In this document: one piece after another, positions 32,687-38,791 of the stretch
How positions within the stretch are numbered: position 1 is the stretch's first letter
Layout of the letters: every line of letters begins with the position of its first letter
Assembly (NCBI GenBank): GCA_902792855.1
Contig: CADBBP010000018.1
Span: 1-38,791, forward strand
Direction of reading: 5' to 3'
DNA from: an uncultured Prevotellaceae bacterium
GTDB lineage: Bacteria > Bacteroidota > Bacteroidia > Bacteroidales > Bacteroidaceae
DNA: 38,791 nucleotides
Notes under the pieces: generated by a model
The model's input: the letters and a program-made list of their open reading frames with translations, nothing else
Database searches by the model: none
Told to the model about the DNA's origin: nothing
Made by a program: the position numbers and the translations under genes

Positions 32687-33505
32687 TTATGTATTGCCGA
32701 TGCTCGTGGCGAGGAATTTGCGTGCCATTTCCAAAGGCATCCCTCTCCTTCGTGCGTAATCGGCGAGTTGGTCCGTTCCTATTTTCCCCAGGTTGAAATA
32801 CCTGGCCTCCGGATGCGCTATCATGAGGCCGGAGACGGAGGCATGCGGCCTCATGGCCCCGTTTTCGGTGAGCCTTATTCCCACCTCCCCCATGTCGATG
32901 AGGCGGTCGATGATGAAGTTGATGCTGGTGTCGGGCATTGCCGGGTACCCCACGGCGGGCCTGATGCCCTGGAACTTCTCGGCATGCAACTCCTCGATGG
33001 AGAGTCGCTCGTCCGGCGCGTATCCCCAAAGATGCTTTCTCACCTCCTCATGCAACCGCTCCGCTGTGGCCTCCGCAAGTCGGTCGGCCAGTGTCTGTGC
33101 GAGCATCCTGTAGTAGGGGTCGTCCGAAGGTTCGTTTTCCATCATGGGGTCCACGGTGGCGGCAAAGACAGCCACCTTGTCGCTCCACCCTTTTGTGGCA
33201 GGTGCCACGAAGTCAGCCAAGCAGAGGCATTCGCCGTTGCCTTCCGGTGTCTGCTGCCTGAGCATGGGGATTCTAACCCCACCCTCCAAGAGGATGTCAT
33301 CACCCTCTGCCGCTGCATTGAAGAGGGCCACGACGGCTTTGGTGTGGTAATGCATGTCGAAATGCCTTAGCATTCCTTCGGCGTCGGCCCTTAGTTCCTC
33401 TCTCTCCCCTCTCCTTTTTCCTCCCATCTGCCAAGCGTGGTAGAAATAGAGCCAGTTGACGTATGGCGCCACCTGTGCCACGCCGTATTTCCTCACCACC
33501 CTCAT
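32687..33505 (-). CDS. Stand-alone cobalamin-dependent methionine synthase reactivation domain
   Basis: This 272-residue protein matches the C-terminal reactivation domain of MetH. The seen motifs are VAPYVNWLYFYHAWQM near the start (about 13-28), LADFVAP, GIRPAVGYPAMPDTS (about 180-194, the S-adenosylmethionine-contacting stretch) and SGLMIAHPEARYF (about 225-237). In MetH this domain binds S-adenosylmethionine and remethylates oxidised cobalamin. Here no catalytic MetH modules are attached, so it must act on a separate MetH. The start codon at 33505 overlaps the dihydroorotase stop by 4 bp (ATGA), so the two are translationally coupled. An in-frame upstream extension is open on this strand but lies inside pyrC and has no family likeness, so it was rejected. 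Confidence 0.85.
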   Translation of the reverse strand: MRVVRKYGVAQVAPYVNWLYFYHAWQMGGKRRGEREELRADAEGMLRHFDMHYHTKAVVALFNAAAEGDDILLEGGVRIPMLRQQTPEGNGECLCLADFVAPATKGWSDKVAVFAATVDPMMENEPSDDPYYRMLAQTLADRLAEATAERLHEEVRKHLWGYAPDERLSIEELHAEKFQGIRPAVGYPAMPDTSINFIIDRLIDMGEVGIRLTENGAMRPHASVSGLMIAHPEARYFNLGKIGTDQLADYARRRGMPLEMARKFLATSIGNT

Positions 33506-34854
33506 GGCATCGTCATCCTGAAGCGCACCTCCTCGCCCCTTGACTCGGGGTCGAAGCGGTCGTGGCAGACCACATGGTGCCCGTTGCAGAACACATGCTC
33601 CACCCTCCAGGCAAACACATCCCCGGCGAGCGGCGTCCATTGACACTTGCTCTGCACGTCGGCGTTGCTCAGCGTCCATGGCCTTCCCTTTCTCACCACG
33701 ACGACATCGGCCTTGAATCCTTTTCTGAGGTATCCCCTCTTGTGGATGTCGAAGAGTGTTGCCGGGTGGTGGCACATGAGACTCACCAAAGTGGGCAGGC
33801 CGAGGCATCCCTCGTCCACGAGCCTGAGCATGGCGATGAGCGAGAACTGCACCATGGGCATTCCCGAAGCCGCCTTCCGGCATCCCCCCTCCTTCTCGTC
33901 CCTGCGGTGTGGGGCGTGGTCGGTGGCCACGGTGGAGATGCCTCCCGTTGTCAGCGCCTTTCTCAGCGCATCACGGTCTTCCGCCGTTTTCACAGCGGGA
34001 TTGCATTTCACCAAGGCGCCGCGTGTGGCGTAGTCTTTATCAGTGAAAACGAGATGCGGCACAACTGCCTCTCCGGTGATGAGTGGTGGCGGTTCGCCTT
34101 CACTCCACCTGTCGAGCAGTTGCAGTTCGTCGCGTGTGGAGACATGGGCCACATGAAGCCTCGCCCCACAAGCCCTGGCGAGCTTCGTGGCGAGTGTGGT
34201 CGACATGATGCACGCCTCTGCGGAACGTATCTTGGGGTGCAAGGCCACGGGTGGGTCGTCGCCGTATGCTTCCACGGCCTCGCGCATCCTTCGATTGATT
34301 TCCTCCGTGTCCTCGCAATGAGCGACGATGGGCAATGGCGCCTCCCTGAAGATGCGCTGGAGCGCCTCCACCTTGTCAACGAGCATGTTTCCGGTGGAAG
34401 AACCCATGAAAAGCTTTATTCCCGGCACCTTGTGCTTGTCGAGCAGAGGGAACAGGTCAATGTTGTCGTTTGTGGCCCCGAAGAAGAAGGAGTAGTTGAC
34501 ATGGCTCGTCCGCCTCGCCCTATCAAACTTGTCGGCGAGTGCTTCCAGCGATGTCGTCTGCGGCACGGTGTTGGGCATGTCGAAGAACGTGGTGACCCCG
34601 CCCCAGGCCGCCGCCCTGCTCTCGCTTTCGATGTCGGCCTTGTGGGTCAGACCCGGTTCCCTGAAATGCACATGGGTGTCGATGACCCCAGGCATGACTA
34701 CGCAGCCTGAGGCATCTATGGATGCATCATAATTCAAACGTGGGGTGTCGCCATGCTCGTAAATGCCCTCTATGCAATCGTCAAGGATGACAAGGTCTCC
34801 CTTGAACATCCTCCCCTCGTTTACAATATCGGCGTCGTGGAGCAGGGTAAGCAT
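33502..34854 (-). CDS. pyrC: Dihydroorotase
   Basis: This 450-residue enzyme catalyses ring closure of carbamoyl-aspartate to dihydroorotate in pyrimidine synthesis. Metal-binding residues are visible in DTHVHFREPG (His61, His63), Lys147 in GIKLFMGSSTG (the carboxylated lysine), His179 in IVAHCED, His237 in HVAHVST, and Asp312 in TDHAPH. Length and motif order fit the class I dihydroorotase/allantoinase group. PGLTHKADIESESRAAAWGG is the usual continuation. Allantoinase or a general hydantoinase is a less likely alternative. The gene starts 7 nt after the DUF4369 gene and ends in a 4-bp overlap with the MetH-reactivation gene. Confidence 0.85.
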   Translation of the reverse strand: MLTLLHDADIVNEGRMFKGDLVILDDCIEGIYEHGDTPRLNYDASIDASGCVVMPGVIDTHVHFREPGLTHKADIESESRAAAWGGVTTFFDMPNTVPQTTSLEALADKFDRARRTSHVNYSFFFGATNDNIDLFPLLDKHKVPGIKLFMGSSTGNMLVDKVEALQRIFREAPLPIVAHCEDTEEINRRMREAVEAYGDDPPVALHPKIRSAEACIMSTTLATKLARACGARLHVAHVSTRDELQLLDRWSEGEPPPLITGEAVVPHLVFTDKDYATRGALVKCNPAVKTAEDRDALRKALTTGGISTVATDHAPHRRDEKEGGCRKAASGMPMVQFSLIAMLRLVDEGCLGLPTLVSLMCHHPATLFDIHKRGYLRKGFKADVVVVRKGRPWTLSNADVQSKCQWTPLAGDVFAWRVEHVFCNGHHVVCHDRFDPESRGEEVRFRMTMP

Positions 34855-34861
34855 GGCAAGG

Positions 34862-35689
34862 TCATTTCTTTTGCTTTGTGTTGGTGGTGTCCGCCTTTTC
34901 CACCTTTGTGGAGTCTATAGCCGGAGCAGCCATTTCGTTGGGCGTAGGCGGCTGTGGTGCAGCCGCTGCCGCGGGAGCCGGACTTTCCAGTCCGTTGGCC
35001 TGGTTTTGTATCCTTTGCGCCTCGTCGATGTATCTCTTCACGTCAGGGTCGTTCTTGAACTTGTCAGAAGCCTTGCTCATGATGTCCACCACCCAAGGGC
35101 TCATTTCCGGGAAACGCTGGCCCTGGGCATAGACCATGAAGATGAACGGTCCGAGGATGTTGTCGAAATTCTCTGTGACAGACTCGGTAAAGAGTGAGTC
35201 CATGCACGCAATGATTTCCTGATGCCTTCTGGAAAGCCTTGGTATGACATCGTTTCGCATATCCTCTCCGTCCATGAATGCGAGCGTGTATTCATGCTCG
35301 AGGTCGTCGAGCTTCATGGTGAGGCTGTCGTGCGTGGAAAAGAACTTGTAAAGTTTGTCGTTGAGGGTTGTTCCACCCCATGACTTCCGGTCCTTGTTGA
35401 CCTTCACGGTGATGTCTCCCCCTTCGAGGACCAACGGTATGATGAAGCCGTCGCTGACGAGGTAGGCCACCCTGGTGGAGTCGGTCGTCCCCGAGAAGCC
35501 GAACTTTCCATGTACGACTTCCGTAGAGTCCACTTCCTTCAGTTGGTCGTTTTTGGCGATTCTGAGATAAACCTTGCTGTTGTCAAGCCCGGAATGGTCG
35601 GCGGAGCCATCGATGTTGTATGAATTGAGGCACGATGACAACCCAACTACGGTAAAAAGAAGGGTGAGTATTTGGAGATTTTTATTCAT
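34862..35689 (-). CDS. DUF4369-like lipoprotein
   Basis: This is a 275-residue lipoprotein with lipobox LSSC (Cys20) followed by LNSYNIDGSAD. Residues about 25-110 form a beta-rich domain of the DUF4369 kind (KVYLRIAKNDQLKEVDSTEV, HGKFGFSG, VLEGGDITVKV). Residues about 110-215 are helical, and the tail is low-complexity, rich in Ala, Pro and Lys. DUF4369 is often found at the start of thioredoxin-like Bacteroidota lipoproteins, but no thioredoxin CxxC follows here. It is the first gene after a promoter at 35718-35749 and precedes pyrC by 7 nt. Function is unknown. Confidence 0.75.
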   Translation of the reverse strand: MNKNLQILTLLFTVVGLSSCLNSYNIDGSADHSGLDNSKVYLRIAKNDQLKEVDSTEVVHGKFGFSGTTDSTRVAYLVSDGFIIPLVLEGGDITVKVNKDRKSWGGTTLNDKLYKFFSTHDSLTMKLDDLEHEYTLAFMDGEDMRNDVIPRLSRRHQEIIACMDSLFTESVTENFDNILGPFIFMVYAQGQRFPEMSPWVVDIMSKASDKFKNDPDVKRYIDEAQRIQNQANGLESPAPAAAAAPQPPTPNEMAAPAIDSTKVEKADTTNTKQKK

Positions 35690-35717
35690 TTTCTTTACTC
35701 AAGATAATTTCCACACA

Positions 35718-35749
35718 CAAAAATAACATCAATTATCGATGTGGGAAAA
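35718..35749 (-). promoter_or_regulatory. Promoter for the DUF4369-pyrC operon
   Basis: On the minus strand, TTTTC at 35749-35745 (one mismatch to TTTG) and TATTTTTG at 35725-35718 are separated by 19 nt. The inferred start near 35712 leaves about 23 nt before the ATG at 35689. Confidence 0.6.
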
Positions 35750-35796
35750 CTTTTCTACCTTTTTAACGGCAAAGAAGGTCATTTTTTATGTTTTTT

Positions 35797-36198
35797 TCAA
35801 TCTTTTTGCAATTCGTTTGAAATTCTATGGGTGGAATACATCTGCAAGATGGCTCCAGCGAGCAAGAACATGACCCACTTGTTATAGACGTATGCGATGT
35901 AGTTGTGGTAGGTCATGAACCGTGCGATGAAATGCATGTGGGTGTCCACCATGAGCACCCCTGCGAGGATGAAAAACACCCCTGAAGCAAGCATGATACG
36001 GCGCAGCCTCTTCACCGTAGGATTGCTGCCCTCATATCTCTGCCTCGCCTGCATGGCGACGAAGAGCACAGCACCGAGGAGATAGACCCATGCGAACACG
36101 TCTCCGTGCCATAGGAAAGCACAGCACCCTGCCCCGATGGCCATCAGGATGCCACCAACAAGAAAGACGACTGTCTCAATTCTGCTTAATTGGCGCAT
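35797..36198 (-). CDS. Small integral membrane protein, 133 residues
   Basis: Four hydrophobic segments are visible (about residues 8-28, 34-50, 66-84 and 105-122), with short charged loops such as ARQRYEGSNPTVKRLRRIM. The C-terminus is cytoplasmic-looking (THRISNELQKD). No catalytic motif is present. I do not know a named function; the pattern resembles conserved unnamed Bacteroidales membrane proteins. It overlaps the end of the DivIC-like gene by 23 nt, so the two are translationally linked. That suggests, but does not show, a link to cell envelope or division. Confidence 0.75.
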   Translation of the reverse strand: MRQLSRIETVVFLVGGILMAIGAGCCAFLWHGDVFAWVYLLGAVLFVAMQARQRYEGSNPTVKRLRRIMLASGVFFILAGVLMVDTHMHFIARFMTYHNYIAYVYNKWVMFLLAGAILQMYSTHRISNELQKD

Positions 36199-36514
36199 GG
36201 TCGTCTTCGTCTTTTATTTCGTCGCTAAGGACGAAGATGTCCTCGTCGGCAGCCTTCATGAAATATCTCTCCCTGGCAATCTTCCTCACCTCCTCCGGAT
36301 TGCGCTCCATCTCCACCAGACGAATGGAGTCCTGTACAAATCTCGCATCCTGTCGCTCTATCTCATCTTCCAATTCGGCTATCTGCCTTGCATAGCGATA
36401 GCGCTGCAACATGCTGTTCTCACCAAGGACGGTGATGAGCAGCACACCTCCGACCACCACAATGACATACTTGAAGCGGCCAATCCACCACAAAATTCTC
36501 TTACCTAATCTCAT
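36176..36514 (-). CDS. DivIC/FtsB-like septum formation initiator
   Basis: This 112-residue protein has a short basic N-terminus, one membrane segment (about 15-33, YVIVVVGGVLLITVL) and a coiled coil (about 37-70, RQIAELEDEIERQDARFVQDS). The family end NPEEVRKIARERYFMKAADEDIFVL follows. This is the standard layout of DivIC/FtsB, a bitopic division protein that forms a complex with FtsL and FtsQ/DivIB at the septum. The NPxxxxxxARE stretch is especially typical. A -7-like box TACTTTTG lies upstream at 36572-36565. Confidence 0.85.
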   Translation of the reverse strand: MRLGKRILWWIGRFKYVIVVVGGVLLITVLGENSMLQRYRYARQIAELEDEIERQDARFVQDSIRLVEMERNPEEVRKIARERYFMKAADEDIFVLSDEIKDEDDHAPIKQN

Positions 36515-36564
36515 TTACATTTCCAATATTACATACAGACGGCAGATATTCCCGTCATCGAGTG

Positions 36565-36572
36565 CAAAAGTA
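36565..36572 (-). promoter_or_regulatory. Possible -7 box for the DivIC-like gene
   Basis: TACTTTTG on the minus strand (36572-36565) fits TAnnTTTG. No convincing -33 box at the proper distance was seen, so this is tentative. It would start transcription near 36560, about 45 nt before the ATG. Confidence 0.35.
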
Positions 36573-36742
36573 ACAATAATGATTGAGAAATGTCCATGGG
36601 AAATGTTAAAAATGACTTTTCCGAAAAAGATTTTTGGAAGTACAATTATTGGAGCACTTTTACATGAACAACATACCCCATCCAGATTGGCCTGTTTGAC
36701 ACGAAAAGAAAAGTAATCTATAAAAATATGTTTGACTTAAAG

Positions 36743-36774
36743 ATTGCAAATATGGATAATAATTCCTACCTTTG
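36743..36774 (+). promoter_or_regulatory. Promoter for the DUF3791/DUF3990 cassette
   Basis: ATTG at 36743-36746 (one mismatch to TTTG) and TACCTTTG at 36767-36774 are separated by 20 nt. Transcription would start near 36780, about 100 nt before the first gene. The rest of the 364-nt gap 36515-36878 is AT-rich, and I see no supported gene in it. Confidence 0.55.
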
Positions 36775-36878
36775 CAGTAAAGTTTAAATGCCACCAAACC
36801 TTGCTCCACTTCCATAAACTGGTTATCATAAGTTCTGTGGGATAAAAAAGGAGGTATGGAACTCATAAAAGAGATTAC

Positions 36879-37103
36879 ATGACACGTGAAGAGAAGAACT
36901 ATATTGGCTATACAGTGGCACTCATTAGCGAGTTTGCTGCTCATTATGGCATACACCCTCGGCAAGCATACGCCTATCTGAAACGTTTCAAAGGTACTGA
37001 ACATCTTCTAAATCATTATGGCATCCTGCATACCCTACCATTTGCCGACACCATTGAGTCGTTGACCCAGGTATGCGCAAACAATGGAGGGGAACTTCGA
37101 TGA
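36879..37103 (+). CDS. DUF3791-like small protein (possible antitoxin)
   Basis: This 74-residue protein begins MTREEKNYIGYTVALISEFA and has a helical pattern (IHPRQAYAYLKRFKGTEHLL, then LHTLPFADTIESLTQV). It resembles DUF3791, a small protein commonly encoded next to DUF3990 genes. The ATG at 36879 overlaps the stop of a nine-codon mini-frame (36856-36882, coding MELIKEIT). That mini-frame is preceded by a strong AAGGAGG only one base from its own ATG. Either the mini-frame couples translation, or the true N-terminus is extended and a base is missing; I favour the simple start. The gene ends with a 4-bp ATGA overlap with the next gene. An antitoxin role is inferred from this context. Confidence 0.65.
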   Translation: MTREEKNYIGYTVALISEFAAHYGIHPRQAYAYLKRFKGTEHLLNHYGILHTLPFADTIESLTQVCANNGGELR

Positions 37104-37582
37104 TACGCCTCTACCATGGATCAAACATGAAGATTGAGCAACCCGATTTGTCTCATTCCAAACCCTTCAAGGATTTTGGACGAGGTTTCTATCTTTCTTC
37201 CGACAAGCAACAAGCCTGGGACATGGCTTTTCAAAAAGTCAAGCAAACACAAAAAGGAAAGGCTGAGATTACAGAATTCCTCTTTGACGAATCAATGCTT
37301 CAAAATAGCGAACTGAAAGTTTTAAGCTTTCCCGACTATTGTGAAGAATGGGCATTATTCGTGCTTGCCAATCGTGATAGGAACAATATCCATCCCATAC
37401 ACGACTACGACATTGTTTATGGCCCTATAGCAGATGATGGTGTTACTTATCAGCTGAGACGTTACGAAGGTGGCGTCATTTCGTTGTCTCGTTTGGTAGA
37501 AGAACTGAAGTATGCCAAGGGCATTACTTTTCAATATTATTTTGGTACCAATCTTGCATTACAACAATTAAAGCGGCTATGA
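37100..37582 (+). CDS. DUF3990 ADP-ribosyltransferase-like protein (possible toxin)
   Basis: This 160-residue protein starts MIRLYHGSNMKIEQPD, and GRGFYLSSDKQQAWDMA follows at about 27-43. The HGS (His6) plus GFYLS (Tyr31) pair is the H-Y arrangement of PARP-like ADP-ribosyltransferases, and DUF3990 belongs to that fold. DYDIVYGPIADDG (about 102-114) may supply the third position. I start the gene at 37100, where ATG overlaps the previous stop (ATGA), and not at the in-frame ATG at 37073, which lies inside that gene. The expected chemistry is transfer of ADP-ribose from NAD to a cell target; the target is unknown. The base composition is AT-richer than the Sus region, suggesting acquired DNA. 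Confidence 0.75.
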   Translation: MIRLYHGSNMKIEQPDLSHSKPFKDFGRGFYLSSDKQQAWDMAFQKVKQTQKGKAEITEFLFDESMLQNSELKVLSFPDYCEEWALFVLANRDRNNIHPIHDYDIVYGPIADDGVTYQLRRYEGGVISLSRLVEELKYAKGITFQYYFGTNLALQQLKRL

Positions 37583-37815
37583 AAAAAAGACTCACTCCCA
37601 GCCAGATACAAGTTCTAAAAGACGATTTATGCATGGATTTGGCAAGTTTTCTTGTGGATGACTATCATTATTCCCCACAAGAAGCAATTGATGTGCTTTA
37701 CACTTCTGAGACTTTCGAGCGTTTGCAAGATGATGACACAGGACTTTATTATCAAAGTCCCGGATATGTGTACTCATTCCTTCAGAACGAACTAAAAAAA
37801 GCCAAAGTCTATTAA
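37579..37815 (+). CDS. Small acidic protein closing the DUF3990 cassette, 78 residues
   Basis: This gene starts in a 4-bp ATGA overlap with the DUF3990 stop, so all three cassette genes are coupled. The protein is predicted to be mainly helical: LKDDLCMDLASFLVDDYHY, then SPQEAIDVLYTSETFERLQD, then TGLYYQSPGYVYSFLQNELK. I do not recognise a named family, though similar small proteins with a TGLYxxSPxYVY-like end beside DUF3990 genes are something I recall from Bacteroidales. It may be a second antitoxin or an accessory factor. A hairpin at 37839-37865 follows. Confidence 0.65.
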   Translation: MKKRLTPSQIQVLKDDLCMDLASFLVDDYHYSPQEAIDVLYTSETFERLQDDDTGLYYQSPGYVYSFLQNELKKAKVY

Positions 37816-37838
37816 ACTCTTAGCAAGTGTAAACCTAT

Positions 37839-37865
37839 GGAGAGCCATCGTGAGAACGGCTCTCC
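37839..37865 (+). terminator. Hairpin after the cassette
   Basis: GGAGAGCC (37839-37846) pairs with GGCTCTCC (37858-37865) over an 11-base loop. The following T content is weak (TTAAAAGGCTTTCCTT), so termination is likely but not certain. An outer inverted pair CCTATGG/CCATAGG (37834-37840, 37883-37889) surrounds it and may serve the convergent gene. Confidence 0.55.
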
Positions 37866-37879
37866 TTAAAAGGCTTTCC

Positions 37880-38791
37880 TTACCATAGGAAGTCTCTTAT
37901 TTCGAGAAGTTTAGCACATTGGTCTTCGTTTAGTTTCATTTGACGCATGGCCTCCTTCTGCGTGGCGAGCCATGCTGCCAGTTCCACCTCTGCGGTGAAC
38001 ATTTCGAGGGGTTCCCTCCCGTTTTTCCTTACGAAGTCCATGACATTGGCACACATCCATTGCCATTCCTCCTCACCCTGAAACATTTCTTCCTCTTCTG
38101 GAATTGTTTCCTCCACTGCCTCCGGCGAAAGAGCTTCTTGTGGCTCTGTAGCAATGGGGAAATCCTCCTCTGATGAAAGAGGCTCCTGGGGCTCTGTAGC
38201 AACGGGGACATCCTCCTCTGATGAAAGAGGCTCCTGGGGCTCGGTGGCTATGGGCGTGTCCTCCATGGCAAAGATGCCAAGCAATTCATTGGGAACATCA
38301 GCAGCAAGAGCCTCCTCCGGCTCCGTGGTGACGGGAACCTCCCCTGGTTCTATTGCGGTGGGAGCTTGCTCCAGCTCTGCAGCGATGGGAGTCTCCTCCG
38401 ACTTGGTCTCTTCGGGAGTTTCTTCCAATGCAAAGATACCAAGCAGTTCATCTGGAACATCGGAAGCAAGAGCTTCTTCCGGTTCTGCAGCGATGGGAGC
38501 TTCCTCCGACTTGGCCTCTTCATGAGCTTCTTCTGATGCAAAGATGCCGAGCAGTCCATCTGGAACATCGGTAGCGAGAGCCTCTTCTGGTTCCGTAGCG
38601 ACAGGAGCTTCCTCCGGTTCCGTGGCGACGGGAGTTTCCTCCGATTCCGTGGCAATGGGAGTTTCCTCCGGTTCCGTGGCGGTAGGAGTTTCCTCCTGCT
38701 TGGTTTCTTCGGGGGCTTCTTCCAAAGCAAAGATGCCGAGCAGTTCGTCTGGAACGTCGGTAGCAAGAGCTTCTTCCGGCTCGACGTGGGG
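37880..38791 (-). CDS. Acidic repeat protein with HA-like C-terminal domain (partial, runs off the window)
   Basis: The minus-strand frame is open to the right edge, giving at least 303 residues; the true start lies beyond 38791. The N-terminal and middle part is very rich in Glu, Pro, Ala and Thr. It consists of ATEPEEAP-like short repeats plus a longer unit ending DVPDELLGIFALEE, seen four times (near 38754-38714, 38562-38522, 38460-38420 and 38307-38267). The last 70 residues differ: WQWMCANVMDFVRKNGREP, then ELAAWLATQKEAMRQMKLNE, then LLEIRDFLW. The spacing of W, G, W and the end W resembles the helicase-associated (HA) domain. No start codon, signal peptide or membrane segment is in view. 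Function is unknown. Confidence 0.7.
   Translation of the reverse strand, partial: PHVEPEEALATDVPDELLGIFALEEAPEETKQEETPTATEPEETPIATESEETPVATEPEEAPVATEPEEALATDVPDGLLGIFASEEAHEEAKSEEAPIAAEPEEALASDVPDELLGIFALEETPEETKSEETPIAAELEQAPTAIEPGEVPVTTEPEEALAADVPNELLGIFAMEDTPIATEPQEPLSSEEDVPVATEPQEPLSSEEDFPIATEPQEALSPEAVEETIPEEEEMFQGEEEWQWMCANVMDFVRKNGREPLEMFTAEVELAAWLATQKEAMRQMKLNEDQCAKLLEIRDFLW

Noticed and set aside
33506-33883. 126-residue upstream extension of the MetH-reactivation frame
   Set aside because: It lies inside pyrC, is arginine-rich without motifs, and the ATGA overlap at 33505 gives a natural start.
36603-36716. 37-residue frame in the gap before the cassette
   Set aside because: No ribosome binding site, promoter or family likeness. 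It lies between two divergent promoters and is too short to support.

Overview
The window reads as a chromosomal segment of a Bacteroidota bacterium, most likely a Prevotella-like member of the Bacteroidales. The main evidence is two SusC/SusD pairs, SusD-type lipoboxes followed by acidic residues, secreted proteins ending in T9SS-like tails, several Bacteroidales families (DUF3256, DUF4369, DUF6057), and promoters of the Bacteroidota type (-33 TTTG, about 20 nt, -7 TAnnTTTG). No rRNA, tRNA, CRISPR array or recognisable insertion sequence was seen.

Region 1 (1-7283) holds secreted proteins: the 3' end of a T9SS-type cargo gene, a 55-residue peptide gene, a DUF3256 gene on the minus strand, an M6-like metalloprotease with HExxHxxGxxD, and a large three-module surface protein split by a one-base deletion. 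The gaps contain a candidate small RNA of about 67 nt with its own promoter and terminator, palindromic repeats and a CTAG tandem repeat.

Region 2 (7284-24500) is one long plus-strand operon: FAS1 lipoprotein, SusC (frameshifted), SusD, two more FAS1 lipoproteins, a second SusC and a second SusD, closed by a terminator. A highly structured leader precedes it. There is no CAZyme, ECF sigma/anti-sigma pair or hybrid two-component regulator inside it. It looks like a double TonB-dependent uptake or adhesion locus built with three fasciclin-type surface lipoproteins. A convergent GH30 glycosidase lies just beyond it.

Region 3 (24532-36514, all minus strand) runs, in transcription order: DivIC/FtsB-like septum protein, small membrane protein, DUF4369 lipoprotein, dihydroorotase (pyrC), stand-alone MetH reactivation domain, membrane metallophosphoesterase, PlsC-type acyltransferase, rhodanese/metallo-beta-lactamase fusion lipoprotein, DUF6057 membrane protein, TolB-like lipoprotein with a CxxCH heme motif, and GH30. 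Gaps are mostly under 45 nt, so several of these are probably co-transcribed.

Region 4 (36600-38791) is AT-richer and accessory in look. It has a three-gene cassette with two successive 4-bp ATGA overlaps (DUF3791-like, DUF3990 ADP-ribosyltransferase-like, unknown 78-residue protein) that resembles a toxin-antitoxin module. It is followed by the 3' part of a minus-strand gene for an acidic repeat protein whose C-terminus resembles a helicase-associated (HA) domain.

Two independent single-base deletions (near 5367 and 11812) break otherwise intact large genes. These may be assembly errors or true lesions, and the sequence alone does not decide.
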